The notes under the pieces: model-generated | Seen by the model: the letters and a program-made list of their open reading frames with translations, nothing else | Told to the model about the DNA's origin: nothing | Database searches by the model: none | Position numbers and translations under genes: made by a program | In this document: piece after piece, positions 33,476 through 42,994 of the stretch | Numbering within the stretch: the first letter of the stretch is position 1 | How the letters are laid out: each line of letters starts with the position of its first letter | Source of the DNA: Anaerolineae bacterium | Lineage (GTDB): Bacteria > Chloroflexota > Anaerolineae > Aggregatilineales > UBA2796 | NCBI GenBank assembly: GCA_019637555.1 | Contig: JAHBVK010000032.1 | Coordinates: 1 to 64,000, forward strand | DNA: 64,000 bases | Reading direction: 5' to 3'

Positions 33476-34984
33476 TTACTTCTTACCCTTCTGTGAAGGC
33501 TTAGGCGCTGGTCGCGCCATCGGTTTGGCAGCGATGGGACTGCTGCCTTTCGGCGTGGCAGGCTTCATATCATCCTGCTCCTCCACCGCGCCATCCTCGG
33601 CTACGTCGCTTCCGTGCGTGGACATACGCTCATAAACCGATTGCTCGTAGCCGATCTGCTTGGCGCTGTACCAATGCGGCGATGCCATGCCCTCCGGCAA
33701 ATACTGCTGCTCCACCCACGCGCCGGGGTAGTCATGCGGATACTTGTACTTGCTCGACTGGCTTTCCTCACCCTCGTGCCGCGCGATCATGGCGTTAGCG
33801 GTGCTATCCCGTAAGTGGGCAGGGACGGGTTCCGAGCCATTCTTCTCGATGTACTCTAGCGCCTTGAACAACGCGCTGGCAGTATTGCTCTTGGGCGCGG
33901 TTGCCAGATACAGGCAGGCGTGCGAGAGCAGATAGTGACCTTCGGGCAAGCCGACGCGCTCGAAGGCGTCCGCGGCTGCGTTAACCACGACGACTGCTTG
34001 CGGATCAGCCAAGCCGACATCCTCACAGGCGAGGATGATCATGCGGCGGAACAGCACACGCGGATCTTCACCAGCAGTCAGCATCTTCGCCATCCAGTAC
34101 AACGCTGCGTCGGGATCGCTGCCGCGCAAGCTCTTGATGAAGGCGCTAACGGTGTTGTAGTGCTCATCCTGATCGCGGTCATAGCGGATAGCGCGGCGCT
34201 GGATGCTCTCCGCCGCCACATCAACGGTGATCACGATATTGCCTTCATCGTCTTTGGGCGTGGTCTGTACCGCCATCTCCAACGCATTCAACGCCGATCT
34301 CGCATCGCCGCCGGAGACTTCCACCAGATGCTTGAGCGCATCATCGGTGATGCGGACTGGAGCGCCGTTATAGCCATCACCGAAGCCGCGTTCCTTGTCG
34401 TTGAGCGCGTTGACGATCACCTGACGAACGTGATCATCCTTCAGCGGCTCCAAACGGAAGATGCGCGAACGGCTGGTCAGCGGTGTGACCAGCGAGAAGA
34501 AGGGATTCTCCGTCGTCGCGCCGATCAGCGTGATCGTGCCGGACTCGACGTGCGGCAGCAAGCCATCCTGCTGCGCTTTGTTCCAGCGATGAATCTCATC
34601 AACGAACAGGATAGTGCGAGAATTGCGGGGCTTCTGCTGTGCCGCTTCGATCACGTCGCGCAGTTCCTTGACGCCATCGAGGACCGCGTTGAGGGTGACG
34701 AAATCAGCGTGAGTTTCTTTCGCCACGATGTTTGCAATGGTGGTCTTGCCCGATCCCGGCGGTCCCCACAGGATGATCGAGGTGAGCTGATCCGCTTCGA
34801 TGGCGCGGCGCAGCAGTTTGCCGGGACCGACAATATGATCCTGCCCGGCGAATTCGCTGAACGTGCGTGGGCGCATCCGTGCCGCCAGCGGTTCTTTCTT
34901 GCGCGGCGTCCCTCCCGCGCCCAGACTGAATAGATCGTCGTCGTACAAATTCCCGACGTTACCTTTTCTTCCGCGAGAACCCAT
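33476..34984 (-). CDS. rarA: Replication-associated recombination protein A (MgsA/RarA)
   Basis: 502 residues; AAGGTG lies a few bases before the ATG. It is an AAA+ clamp-loader-like ATPase acting at stalled forks. RMRPRTFSEFAGQDHIVG starts the conserved core, Walker A is GPPGSGKTT, Walker B is LFVDEIHRW, sensor 1 is GATTENPFF, and SGGDARSALNALE is the sensor-2 region. The C-terminal MgsA domain contains SLRGSDPDAALYWMAKML and YPHDYPGAWVEQQYLP. A Lys/Pro-rich tail of about 50 residues (MKPATPKGSSP) goes beyond the usual end. The 5' end is divergent from the MutS-like gene. Confidence 0.96.
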   Translation of the reverse strand: MGSRGRKGNVGNLYDDDLFSLGAGGTPRKKEPLAARMRPRTFSEFAGQDHIVGPGKLLRRAIEADQLTSIILWGPPGSGKTTIANIVAKETHADFVTLNAVLDGVKELRDVIEAAQQKPRNSRTILFVDEIHRWNKAQQDGLLPHVESGTITLIGATTENPFFSLVTPLTSRSRIFRLEPLKDDHVRQVIVNALNDKERGFGDGYNGAPVRITDDALKHLVEVSGGDARSALNALEMAVQTTPKDDEGNIVITVDVAAESIQRRAIRYDRDQDEHYNTVSAFIKSLRGSDPDAALYWMAKMLTAGEDPRVLFRRMIILACEDVGLADPQAVVVVNAAADAFERVGLPEGHYLLSHACLYLATAPKSNTASALFKALEYIEKNGSEPVPAHLRDSTANAMIARHEGEESQSSKYKYPHDYPGAWVEQQYLPEGMASPHWYSAKQIGYEQSVYERMSTHGSDVAEDGAVEEQDDMKPATPKGSSPIAAKPMARPAPKPSQKGKK

Positions 34985-35023
34985 ATCCGATCACCTTTCT
35001 AACCCTTGCACCTCTATTGTATC

Positions 35024-35045
35024 AGGATACACGTTCCGGTTAGAC
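35024..35045 (+). promoter_or_regulatory. Shared upstream element, copy 1
   Basis: GGATACAC, five bases, GGTTAGAC. A near-identical element (GGATACAC, six bases, GGTTACAC) lies at 43799-43821 before another plus-strand gene. The two halves are direct repeats (GGWTASAC). TAGACT at its right end could serve as a -10 box. Confidence 0.45.
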
Positions 35046-35075
35046 TCAGCAAAAATGTACTGTTCATCGGCTATT

Positions 35076-36728
35076 ATGAACTTCAGTTTCAAGCGCAACT
35101 CCGCCGCCAAACTCCGTGACCGCAAGCCACTGACGCTGCCGCCGATCAGCTTGCTCTCGCCGGAATCACTACCACTGCGCGAGGTGCAATCTGACGTTTG
35201 GGAACAGGATTTGGGCTTGAGCGATCTCGCCTACGCGCTGACGCTCTCCCCGCGCTACGGATCGTTCGTGCGGCGCGTCTTGGCGGCGCTGATTACCGAT
35301 CCGGCGACGATCCGCTGGCGGCAAGAGGTGCTGGCTGATCTGCTAGCACAGCCGCTGCTGGTCAAGTCGATCCGCGATCTGCTGCCGCGGCTGGCGGATC
35401 TGGGCATCGGCACACCGATGTTGGGGCAGAAGAAACGGCTGCTGCTGATCGAAGCAGCGGATCGCGTGTCACAGTTGGAACTTTATGTAGAGATCGCACA
35501 GAAGCTGTACGAGGCGTTCAACGGCGCGACATTACGCTCTCCGGCGCTGCTGCAACTGCGCGATCATCTGCGGACACTGATCAACGATGAGGCGTTCGGC
35601 GGTCTGCGCGACGAACTGCCCGCGCTAAGGCAGCCCTTGCAGGCACTATCCAGCATCACCATCGGGATCAACCTCGATCCTCAGTTGCAGCCCGTTTCCT
35701 GTACATTGGTCGCCATCAACAACAAACCGATTGGCGAGGAGTCATCGCTGTTGGAGCGTTTGCTCGGACGGCGCAGCGATGACAGTGAGGAAACAGGCAT
35801 CGCGCCCCTGCACTTCGTGCCCGACAATCCTGAATATCGCCCGTTGTCGCAGATTTTTCAGGATATGGATCGCATACTGACGCAGGCGGCACAGCCGGTG
35901 GTGCGCGGGCTGGAGAAATATGTGCGCGTCAGCCACCACTCACTGAATCAGCTTGAGTATGAATTGGCGTTCTTCGTCGCCGCTGTCGATTTGATCGGCA
36001 AACTGAGGTCGAAAAACGTGGCGATGTGCCAGCCGGAGATCGCGCCGCTGGCAGAGCGCGTTACTACGATGACAGGATTGGTCAACGTGGTCCTCGCGCT
36101 GCGGCAGGATCAAGCGCCCGTCGCCAGCGCTGCAATCTTCGACGCGCAGCCCGGACGGATCGCTATCCTGACCGGACCGAACAGCGGCGGCAAGACGACC
36201 TATCTGCAAGCGGTGGGCTTGGCGCAGGTGATGGCGCAAGCTGGCTTGTTTGTGCCAGCAAACACAGCGCGGATTAGTCCTGCGGATCAATTGTTGACGC
36301 ACTTTCCGCGTTTGGAGACACGCCAGCAGGGACGGTTAGCGGAGGAAGCAGAACGCTTGCGTTTGATCTTCGCGCAAGCGACAGCGCACAGTTTCGTACT
36401 GCTCAACGAGTCGCTGTCCAGCACGGCGTTCGGAGAGGCACTCTATCTGGCGCAAGATGTATTGGCGGGCTTGCGGTCAATCGGCGCACGGACGATCTTT
36501 GCCACGCATTTAGTAGAGCTTGTCGAACACATCTCGGAGATCGAGGCGGCAGTTGCGGGGGATTGCAGTCTGTACAGTCTGGTGGCGGGCATCGAATTGG
36601 GCGAAGATGGTACACCACAGCTTACCTATCGAGTCACACAGGGATCACCGCTTGGTCGCAGCTTCGCGCAGGAGATCGCCCGCCGACACGGGATCAGCTT
36701 GGAGCAGATACTAAAAGGTCGCTCCTGA
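35076..36728 (+). CDS. MutS-like ATPase (MutS C-terminal core only)
   Basis: 550 residues from the ATG at 35076; the ATG at 35055 is also possible and neither has a clear ribosome site. The first third is a helical region resembling the MutS core/lever domain III. There is no mismatch-recognition domain I. The ATPase domain has Walker A TGPNSGGKTT near residue 366 and HSFVLLNESLSSTAFGEALYLA at the Walker B position, where the Asp of MutS (DE) is Asn (NE), as in some MutS-related families. DNA binding without mismatch recognition is likely; its process is unknown. It is divergent from rarA, which may be a functional hint. Confidence 0.8.
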   Translation: MNFSFKRNSAAKLRDRKPLTLPPISLLSPESLPLREVQSDVWEQDLGLSDLAYALTLSPRYGSFVRRVLAALITDPATIRWRQEVLADLLAQPLLVKSIRDLLPRLADLGIGTPMLGQKKRLLLIEAADRVSQLELYVEIAQKLYEAFNGATLRSPALLQLRDHLRTLINDEAFGGLRDELPALRQPLQALSSITIGINLDPQLQPVSCTLVAINNKPIGEESSLLERLLGRRSDDSEETGIAPLHFVPDNPEYRPLSQIFQDMDRILTQAAQPVVRGLEKYVRVSHHSLNQLEYELAFFVAAVDLIGKLRSKNVAMCQPEIAPLAERVTTMTGLVNVVLALRQDQAPVASAAIFDAQPGRIAILTGPNSGGKTTYLQAVGLAQVMAQAGLFVPANTARISPADQLLTHFPRLETRQQGRLAEEAERLRLIFAQATAHSFVLLNESLSSTAFGEALYLAQDVLAGLRSIGARTIFATHLVELVEHISEIEAAVAGDCSLYSLVAGIELGEDGTPQLTYRVTQGSPLGRSFAQEIARRHGISLEQILKGRS

Positions 36729-36781
36729 ACGATTATCATCAGGAACGACCCTTAAACCCTGCCTGTTGACTCTGCTTGTCG

Positions 36782-37615
36782 TTATTTTTGCTTGACGCGC
36801 GCCTGCAAGCTGGTCAGCGCAAAGGCGAAGGTGACCACACCCATGATCGCGCAGGCGATGACGCCCTTGACCAGCACATCGGCGTTCCAGCCATCGAGCA
36901 GCACACCGCGCATCGCGCCGAGCACGTAAGTGATCGGGTTGTAGTCGGCGGCGACACGAATCCAGCCACTCAGCAGATTGACGGGGACGAAGGTAGCGGT
37001 CAGGAAGGTCAGCGGGAAGAACAGGAAGCTGGCACCCTGTGTAGCACCAGCGCTGCCCGTCCGCAGGGCGATGCCGATGGTGAAGCCCGCGAACGCCGTG
37101 CCCAGCAGAATTGACATGCCTAGTACAACCAGTATGCCCGCGATACCTGTGGCGGATGACAAGCCCAGCAAGACACCAACCAGCAGTACAATCGCCGCTT
37201 GCAGCCCCAGCACCAGAGCACCCGCGAACACAGGACCGAGCAGCAGCGCCACACGGCTGATCGGGGTGAGCAGCAGTTTGTCGAAATAGCCGCGCTCGAT
37301 GTCACGCACGATAGCGAAGCCCGCCAAGCCCGCGCCGCTCAGCGCCGAACTGACGATAGACACAGGCAGGATGAAGGCGAGATAGCTCTTACCCGCCAAG
37401 CCGGGCAGGAAGCTCGCCGCATTGCCCAGCGATGCCTGATAGACGAACAGGAAGAAAATGCTGATCATGATACCGGGAATGACTTCCGCTGGCTTGCGAG
37501 AGACGACTAGCAGCGAACGCCATGTCATGGTGGTCACTTGCAGTAGGAAGGGCATCCGTTCGTTCTGGTAAGATGCGGCAGGTGCAGCATTGAGGTTAGT
37601 GGTAATTGCGCTCAT
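36782..37615 (-). CDS. ABC-2 type transporter permease (DrrB-like)
   Basis: 277 residues with six membrane segments. ERMPFLLQVTTMTWRSLLVVSRKPAEVIPG is the N-terminal elbow of DrrB-type exporters, and FLFFPLTFLTATFVPVNLLSGW and YNPITYVLGAMRGVL are the family C-terminal signature. It is the membrane half of an efflux pump for drugs or lipids. It follows the ATPase gene (102 bp) on the same strand and the TetR gene precedes both. Stop is 13 bp from a plus-strand stop, so the genes converge. Confidence 0.9.
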   Translation of the reverse strand: MSAITTNLNAAPAASYQNERMPFLLQVTTMTWRSLLVVSRKPAEVIPGIMISIFFLFVYQASLGNAASFLPGLAGKSYLAFILPVSIVSSALSGAGLAGFAIVRDIERGYFDKLLLTPISRVALLLGPVFAGALVLGLQAAIVLLVGVLLGLSSATGIAGILVVLGMSILLGTAFAGFTIGIALRTGSAGATQGASFLFFPLTFLTATFVPVNLLSGWIRVAADYNPITYVLGAMRGVLLDGWNADVLVKGVIACAIMGVVTFAFALTSLQARVKQK

Positions 37616-37717
37616 GGGATAGTTCCTCGTTGTGGTTCCAGTTTCTTTCGTTTGGTTTGCTTGTGTTTGCGCGAATGATTTCAGAGTTGACCATTGATGT
37701 CAGGTTCAGCTTAGTGC

Positions 37718-38758
37718 TTAGGCACTGGTGCGCTGGCGCGTTTTGCGTCCGCCCCGCTTGCCGTTCGCGGCAGTCGCCTCTTGCTCATCTTTCTGCTCCA
37801 AGCGCGTGCCAGTGACCTTCAAGAACACGTCGTCAAGTGTTGGCTGCGTTAGCGTCAGCATTACCAGATCGAGGTTGGCGCTTTGCAGGCGGTTGACTAC
37901 GGCGGGCACCGCTGCTGCCGCATTCTTGAGGTAGAGGCGCAGAGTCATACCATCCTGTTGAGCGCGTTCTACCATGTCTGTGAGTTCGCCAGCCGCGCGT
38001 TCGACTGTTTCAGCATTGTGGAAGGTTAGATTGATGCTTTCCGTGCCCATCTGCGCCTTCAACTCGGCGGGCGTGCCTTCCGCGGCAATCTTGCCATGAT
38101 TGATGATGGCGATCCGTCCGGCAAGTTCATCGGCTTCTTCCAGATACTGGGTGGTCAGGAAGATGGTCATGCCCAGTTCATGGTTGAGGCGGCGGACTTC
38201 GTTCCAGACATCGCGGCGGCTGGCGGGATCGAGTCCGGTGGTCGGCTCATCAAGGAACAGGATTTCCGGCTCGTGCGCCAGTGCCAGCGCCAGATCGAGG
38301 CGGCGACGCATACCACCACTGTACTTGCCAACAGGGCGATCCGTGACATCGCTGAGCTTGACGATCTCCAGCAGATCGCGGGCGCGTTCTTGCGCCTGCT
38401 TGCGATTAGCGCCGAACAACTGCGCCTGAATGGTCAGCAGTTCCATCGACTTCATCAACGGATCGAGACCGATCTCTTGCAGCGCGACGCCGGAGATGCG
38501 GCGTACCTGCTGCGCTTGCTTGGAGACATCGAAACCACCGACGAAGGCTTTACCATCCGTAGGTAGGGCAAGCGTGGTCAGGATCGAAATAGTGGTGCTT
38601 TTGCCCGCGCCGTTGGGTCCTAAGAAGCCGAAGATCTCGCCGGCTTTGACCTGAAAAGAAACATCGTTGACGGCGGTGAAATTGCCATTGAAGCGCTTGA
38701 TCAGATGTTCAACGACGATTTCGCGGTTAGACAGGGTTGAGGTTGCGATTGTAGACAT
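37718..38758 (-). CDS. DrrA-like ABC transporter ATP-binding protein
   Basis: 346 residues from the ATG at 38758 with GGAGAT about five bases upstream; five more codons are open upstream. Walker A GPNGAGKST, Q-loop VALQEIGLD, signature YSGGMRRRLDLA, Walker B ILFLDEPTTGLDP and the switch His region (FLTTQYLEEAD) are intact. The last 100 residues match the DrrA C-terminal domain (TLTQPTLDDVFLKVTG), followed by a basic tail (GKRGGRKTRQR). It powers the permease encoded next. Preceded by the TetR gene by 33 bp, so one operon. Confidence 0.94.
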   Translation of the reverse strand: MSTIATSTLSNREIVVEHLIKRFNGNFTAVNDVSFQVKAGEIFGFLGPNGAGKSTTISILTTLALPTDGKAFVGGFDVSKQAQQVRRISGVALQEIGLDPLMKSMELLTIQAQLFGANRKQAQERARDLLEIVKLSDVTDRPVGKYSGGMRRRLDLALALAHEPEILFLDEPTTGLDPASRRDVWNEVRRLNHELGMTIFLTTQYLEEADELAGRIAIINHGKIAAEGTPAELKAQMGTESINLTFHNAETVERAAGELTDMVERAQQDGMTLRLYLKNAAAAVPAVVNRLQSANLDLVMLTLTQPTLDDVFLKVTGTRLEQKDEQEATAANGKRGGRKTRQRTSA

Positions 38759-38791
38759 ACGATCTCCATCCATGTTGTGATGATTTTTAGG

Positions 38792-39424
38792 TTATTCCTG
38801 ATGCTGATCGACTAAGCCGTAAATGAACACATCAATCAGCTGCGCCACCTGCGACTCCCGTGTGGATGCCCCTCTGGTGAAGTATTCCTCGCGGAGATGG
38901 CGCAAACTTTCGACGCTGGCAAGCAGCGTACCCGCCATCAATTCGGGGGCAACACCTGCTGCATCCCGACGCAGTTTGCCACTATGTGCCGCCTGTCTGA
39001 AGATGTTGGCAAGCGGTATCATCAACGATTGATACGCGGTTTGTTCCAACTGTCGCGCTACCTCCTGATCCAGTTCTGGCATATCCGAAGTAGTCATGCG
39101 GGACAGATTAAGCGGCGGTTGGGAGAGCAGCCAATGTGCGGCAGCATTCAACTGCGCCCGCATCTGCTCACCGATAGCTGATCCTGCTGTTGCTGCCGCT
39201 GCCGAGATCGACTGCTCCAAACCATGTTGGTGGCGGTGCAGTCCGCGCTCGGTAACTTCTGCAAACAGCGCTTGCTTCCCCTGTGGTACGTGGTAGTACA
39301 GAGAAGCCTGTTTGATGCCGAGTGCGTCGGCAATGTCGCGCAGAGTCACCGCTGCATAGCCACGTTCGCTAAACAGCCGTTCGGCAACATTGAGGACACG
39401 TTCTCTGGCTTCGGTTTCGATCAT
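38792..39424 (-). CDS. TetR family regulator of the ABC exporter
   Basis: 210 residues from the ATG at 39424; the frame extends 27 codons further, but the TetR fold starts here. The helix-turn-helix is ERVLNVAERLFSERGYAAVT then LRDIADALGIKQASLYYHVPQGKQAL. The C-terminal ligand domain (about 70-205) has no family signature I can name. It is the first gene of a three-gene unit with the DrrA/DrrB-like exporter, the usual arrangement for a drug-induced repressor. A candidate operator lies in front of it. Confidence 0.9.
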   Translation of the reverse strand: MIETEARERVLNVAERLFSERGYAAVTLRDIADALGIKQASLYYHVPQGKQALFAEVTERGLHRHQHGLEQSISAAAATAGSAIGEQMRAQLNAAAHWLLSQPPLNLSRMTTSDMPELDQEVARQLEQTAYQSLMIPLANIFRQAAHSGKLRRDAAGVAPELMAGTLLASVESLRHLREEYFTRGASTRESQVAQLIDVFIYGLVDQHQE

Positions 39425-39436
39425 TTCTAGCAGCCT

Positions 39437-39454
39437 ACCTAATCTTTGATAGGT
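39437..39454 (-). promoter_or_regulatory. Candidate TetR operator
   Basis: ACCTA-ATCTTTGA-TAGGT, an inverted repeat with 5-bp arms, lies 13 bp upstream of the tetR ATG. The upstream stretch is AT-rich and may hold the promoter. Position and symmetry suit autorepression, but the arms are short. Confidence 0.4.
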
Positions 39455-39667
39455 TATACACACATTATATAAAGTATGAACAAAGATTGGAAGTTCTCTT
39501 ATCATTTACTCATCTTGAGGTTGGCTGAGCAGACGTTGATCGAAAAGGCAGGAATTTCAGTGAGGGCTATCTGTTAGCTGGTTGGCGTAGAAAAGTGGAG
39601 CACCAAGCATGTTGGAGAGATTTGGAGAAAGGTTATTGCGATTAGACAAAGAAAAAGGGGTGATTGC

Positions 39668-40819
39668 TCACCCCTCGCCGCTGAAGAACTCCATCACGCG
39701 ATCAAAGAACCCCTTGCCGACTTTTTGCGGCTCCGGTTCTGCGCCGAGCGTGCGTCCAAGCTCCTCAAAAAGCTGTTTTTGCTCGTTGGTCAATTTGTGC
39801 GGAATTACGACTTGCACCACGACCAACTCATCGCCGCGCGAAATGGACGTACCGTCGGAGCGAATCTTGGGTGCGCCATGACCGCGCAATGTGAATACCT
39901 TGCCGGACTGCGTGCCTGCGGGAATACTCAACGGTTCTTCGCCATCTACTGTTGGCACTTGGATCGCCGCACCGAGCGCGGCTTGCGCTACGTTGATCCG
40001 CAAATCGAGGATGATGTCGTTTTCGCGGCGGCGGAAGAACTCGTGCGGCTGTACTTTGAAGAAAATCTGTACGTTGCCGTTCGGTCCGCCGTTCTCGCCG
40101 GGTTCACCTTCCTGCGATACACGGATGCGCGTGCTGTCATCCACACCACCGGGGACTTTGACCTTCAGCTTGCGATTGCGCCGCACCTGAGTCGCGCCTT
40201 TGCATTCGTGGCACGGCGTATCAATGATCTTACCTGATCCGCTGCAACGGGGGCAGGGAACAACCTCGACCATATTACCGAGGAACATCTGGCGCACACG
40301 CCTGATCTCGCCACTGCCGTTACATTCTACGCAGGTGCGCGGCTGTGTACCGGGTTCCGCGCCGCTGCCACTACAGACATCGCAAACTTCGAGGCGGTTG
40401 ATCTCGATCTCTTTTTCAACGCCGAAGATCGACTCCTCAAAGGTGAGGTTCATGGTATAGGGGATATCGCGTCCCGGACGTGGCGAACGGCGGCTGCGCC
40501 GCCCGGAAGCACCGAAGCCTCCGAAGCCGCTGAACATCTCCTCGATGATCTCGGTGAAATCACCAAAGCCTGCCCCACCGAAGCCACCTGCCTGCGCCTG
40601 CTGAACACCAGCATGACCGTAACGATCATAGCGGGCACGCATATCGGGATCGTTTAGAATCTGGTAAGCCTCTGTCGCCTCACGGAATTTATCCGCTGCG
40701 CCATCGTCTTTGTTGGTATCGGGATGATATTGCTTGGCAAGGCGGCGGTAAGCCTTCTTGATCGCATCGCCATCGGCGCTGCGTCCCACGCCAAGCACTT
40801 CATAGTAGTCACGGGGCAT
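39668..40819 (-). CDS. dnaJ: Chaperone protein DnaJ
   Basis: 383 residues with the full type I layout. The J domain (1-70) has the HPD motif in KQYHPDTNKDD; a Gly/Phe-rich stretch follows (about 75-110). Four zinc motifs come next: CDVCSGSG, CVECNGSG, CPRCSGSG and CHECKGAT, the last ending with Ala-Thr instead of Gly-x-Gly. The C-terminal client domains end with KVGKGFFDRVMEFF. It stimulates DnaK ATP hydrolysis and delivers substrates. It lies 118 bp downstream of dnaK, with a terminator hairpin between, so expression may depend on read-through. Confidence 0.97.
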   Translation of the reverse strand: MPRDYYEVLGVGRSADGDAIKKAYRRLAKQYHPDTNKDDGAADKFREATEAYQILNDPDMRARYDRYGHAGVQQAQAGGFGGAGFGDFTEIIEEMFSGFGGFGASGRRSRRSPRPGRDIPYTMNLTFEESIFGVEKEIEINRLEVCDVCSGSGAEPGTQPRTCVECNGSGEIRRVRQMFLGNMVEVVPCPRCSGSGKIIDTPCHECKGATQVRRNRKLKVKVPGGVDDSTRIRVSQEGEPGENGGPNGNVQIFFKVQPHEFFRRRENDIILDLRINVAQAALGAAIQVPTVDGEEPLSIPAGTQSGKVFTLRGHGAPKIRSDGTSISRGDELVVVQVVIPHKLTNEQKQLFEELGRTLGAEPEPQKVGKGFFDRVMEFFSGEG

Positions 40820-40874
40820 AAGTTGTCGTCCGTCGCTGTGAGTTTACCGATTAATCACGATCAAGGGAGATAAC

Positions 40875-40918
40875 AAAAACACCCCTCCCCTGCACCTGTT
40901 GCGATACAGAGGAGGGGT
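40875..40918 (-). terminator. Terminator/attenuator between dnaK and dnaJ
   Basis: On the minus strand ACCCCTCC (40918-40911) pairs with GGAGGGGT (40888-40881), followed by GTTTTTGTT. It lies 19 bp after the dnaK stop and 55 bp before dnaJ. It could lower dnaJ relative to dnaK. Confidence 0.75.
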
Positions 40919-40937
40919 TAGCCTCACGTGTGAAAGG

Positions 40938-42830
40938 TTACTCTACCACTTCGCCTTCGATCACGTCTTCTTTGCCATTGTTGCTGCCGGGTTCACCCGC
41001 ACCCGCCGCGCCGCCATCAGCACCGGGCTGACCGTACATGGTCTCACCGATGCGCTGGACGCTGCGCTGTAGTTCATCGACAGCCGCCTTGACCTTATCC
41101 AGATCGCCGCTATCCTTGACCTTTTTGACCGCCTCGACCTGCTTCTCGATGCTTGCCTTCAAGTTGGCATCCATCTTATCGCCGTAGTCACGGATCGCCT
41201 TCTCGGCGGCGTAGACGGCAGTATCAGCGGTGTTGCGCACTTCGATCTCTACCTTGCGCTTGTCGTCCTGCGACTTGTTGCGCTCGGCTTCCTTGACCAT
41301 GCGCTGGATTTCATCCTCGCTCAAGCCGCTGGATGCGGTGATGGTGATGCGCTGGCTGCGCCCCGTCGCCTTATCCTGTGCGTGAACGTTGAGGATACCG
41401 TTGGCGTCAATGTCGAAGGTGACTTCGATCTGCGGCACACCACGCGGCGCGGGCGGGATACCATCAAGGGTAAAGCGTCCCAGCGTCTTGTTGTCCGCAG
41501 CCATCGGGCGCTCGCCTTGCAGTACGTGGATTTCCACCTGCGTCTGACCATCGGCGGCGGTGCTGAACACCTGCGACTTCTTGACCGGAATGGTCGTGTT
41601 GCGCTCGATCAGCGGGGTGGCGACACCACCTAGCGTCTCGATGCTCAGGGTCAGCGGAGTCACATCCAGCAGCAGCACGTCCTTGACTTCGCCGCCAAGC
41701 ACGCCCGCCTGAATCGCGGCACCAACTGCCACCACTTCATCGGGGTTCACGCTCTTGTTTGGCTCTTTGCCGAACAGCTTCTTAACCGCTTCCTGCACCG
41801 CAGGCATACGGGTCATACCACCGACCAGCACCACTTCATCCACATCGCCCGTCTTGACGCCAGCATCATCCATCGCCTTCTTTACTGGCTCGATGGAACG
41901 CTCGACCAGATCGTGCGTCAGCGATTCCAGTTTGGCGCGGGAGAGTGTCATCATCAAGTGCTTCGGACCACTGGCATCCGCCGTGATGAAGGGCAGGTTG
42001 ATTTCGACCTGCAACTGCTGCGAGAGTTCTTTCTTGGCGTTCTCGGCAGCTTCCTTCAAGCGTTGCAGCGCCTGACGGTCACCGCGCAGATCGATGCCCT
42101 GTTCCTTCTTGTACTCATCCGCCACCCAATTGATGATGCGCTCGTCGAAGTCGTCACCACCGAGGTGCGTATCACCGTTGGTCGCCTTGACTTCAAACAC
42201 GCCATCACCCACATCGAGGATGGAAATGTCGAAGGTACCACCACCGAGGTCATAGACCGCGATAGTTTCGTCGTTCTTCTTTTCCAGACCATACGCCAGT
42301 GCGGAGGCAGTCGGCTCGTTGATGATGCGCTGCACGTCCAGACCAGCAATACGACCCGCGTCTTTAGTGGCGTTACGCTGGCTGTCGTTGAAGTACGCCG
42401 GAACGGTGATCACCGCCTGCGACACTTCGTCACCCAGATACGCCTCAGCGTCAGCCTTGATCTTGCCGAGGATCATGGCGCTGACTTCCGGAGGGCTGAA
42501 TTCCTTGCTGCCCATCATCACGCGCACATCGCCATTGGGCGCTGCACTGATCTTGTAGGGCACAGTCTTCAGCGTCTTCTGCACTTCGGCATCGCTGAAC
42601 TTGCGACCCATGAAGCGCTTGATCGAGAAGATCGTGTTTTCAGGATTGATCACCGCCTGACGACGGGCAGCCTGCCCGACCAGACGTTCATTCGTTTTGG
42701 GGTTTACCGCCACCACCGAGGGAATCAAACGACTACCCTCAGCGCTGGGGATCACGGTGGGTTCGCCACCTTCCATCACCGCCATTACCGAGTTTGTCGT
42801 ACCGAGGTCGATACCGATAATTTTTGCCAT
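40938..42830 (-). CDS. dnaK: Chaperone protein DnaK (Hsp70)
   Basis: 630 residues, standard for the family. The ATPase domain shows [49 protein letters not shown] and [14 protein letters not shown]; the linker is [12 protein letters not shown]. The substrate domain and lid follow, and the C-terminus is [10 protein letters not shown], a GrpE/DnaJ-related tail after a Gly-rich spacer. It works with GrpE (upstream) and DnaJ (downstream) in protein folding and heat shock. The 164-bp gap to grpE holds a palindrome and a nonamer repeat. Confidence 0.98.
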   Translation of the reverse strand: MAKIIGIDLGTTNSVMAVMEGGEPTVIPSAEGSRLIPSVVAVNPKTNERLVGQAARRQAVINPENTIFSIKRFMGRKFSDAEVQKTLKTVPYKISAAPNGDVRVMMGSKEFSPPEVSAMILGKIKADAEAYLGDEVSQAVITVPAYFNDSQRNATKDAGRIAGLDVQRIINEPTASALAYGLEKKNDETIAVYDLGGGTFDISILDVGDGVFEVKATNGDTHLGGDDFDERIINWVADEYKKEQGIDLRGDRQALQRLKEAAENAKKELSQQLQVEINLPFITADASGPKHLMMTLSRAKLESLTHDLVERSIEPVKKAMDDAGVKTGDVDEVVLVGGMTRMPAVQEAVKKLFGKEPNKSVNPDEVVAVGAAIQAGVLGGEVKDVLLLDVTPLTLSIETLGGVATPLIERNTTIPVKKSQVFSTAADGQTQVEIHVLQGERPMAADNKTLGRFTLDGIPPAPRGVPQIEVTFDIDANGILNVHAQDKATGRSQRITITASSGLSEDEIQRMVKEAERNKSQDDKRKVEIEVRNTADTAVYAAEKAIRDYGDKMDANLKASIEKQVEAVKKVKDSGDLDKVKAAVDELQRSVQRIGETMYGQPGADGGAAGAGEPGSNNGKEDVIEGEVVE

Positions 42831-42870
42831 TTGTGTTACTGTTGCTCCCAGTCGTTATTGTGTGTTTAGA

Positions 42871-42884
42871 GATGAGTGCTCATC
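42871..42884 (-). promoter_or_regulatory. Palindrome GATGAG-TG-CTCATC before dnaK
   Basis: A perfect 6-bp-arm palindrome 40 bp upstream of dnaK. On the minus strand it reads GATGAGCACTCATC, in which TGAGCACTC matches eight of nine bases of the CIRCE left half. No second CIRCE half is present, so a complete HrcA operator is not supported. Confidence 0.35.
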
Positions 42885-42894
42885 ACATCACAGA

Positions 42895-42930
42895 AAGTAC
42901 CAGAGTTCCTCAAGTGCCTTAGTGCCATTC
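42895..42930 (-). repeat. Degenerate nonamer repeat, minus orientation
   Basis: AAGTACCAG, AGTTCCTCA, AGTGCCTTA, GTGCCATTC: four units of nine. Read on the minus strand they match the GGCACT/GGAACT/GGTACT units at 23764-23839. It lies between grpE and dnaK. Confidence 0.6.
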
Positions 42931-42994
42931 GCCGCGCCGTAATCGACAGATCGAACTTTGGCGCGCTGGCGCTTTCAGGCACTATTCAGGTGTC

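Noticed and set aside
33920-34933. A 337-codon frame antisense to rarA
   Set aside because: rarA is complete with all motifs; the antisense product has no recognisable feature.
41913-42869. A 318-codon frame antisense to dnaK
   Set aside because: Long frames opposite dnaK are a common consequence of its codon usage; no start signal or domain was seen.
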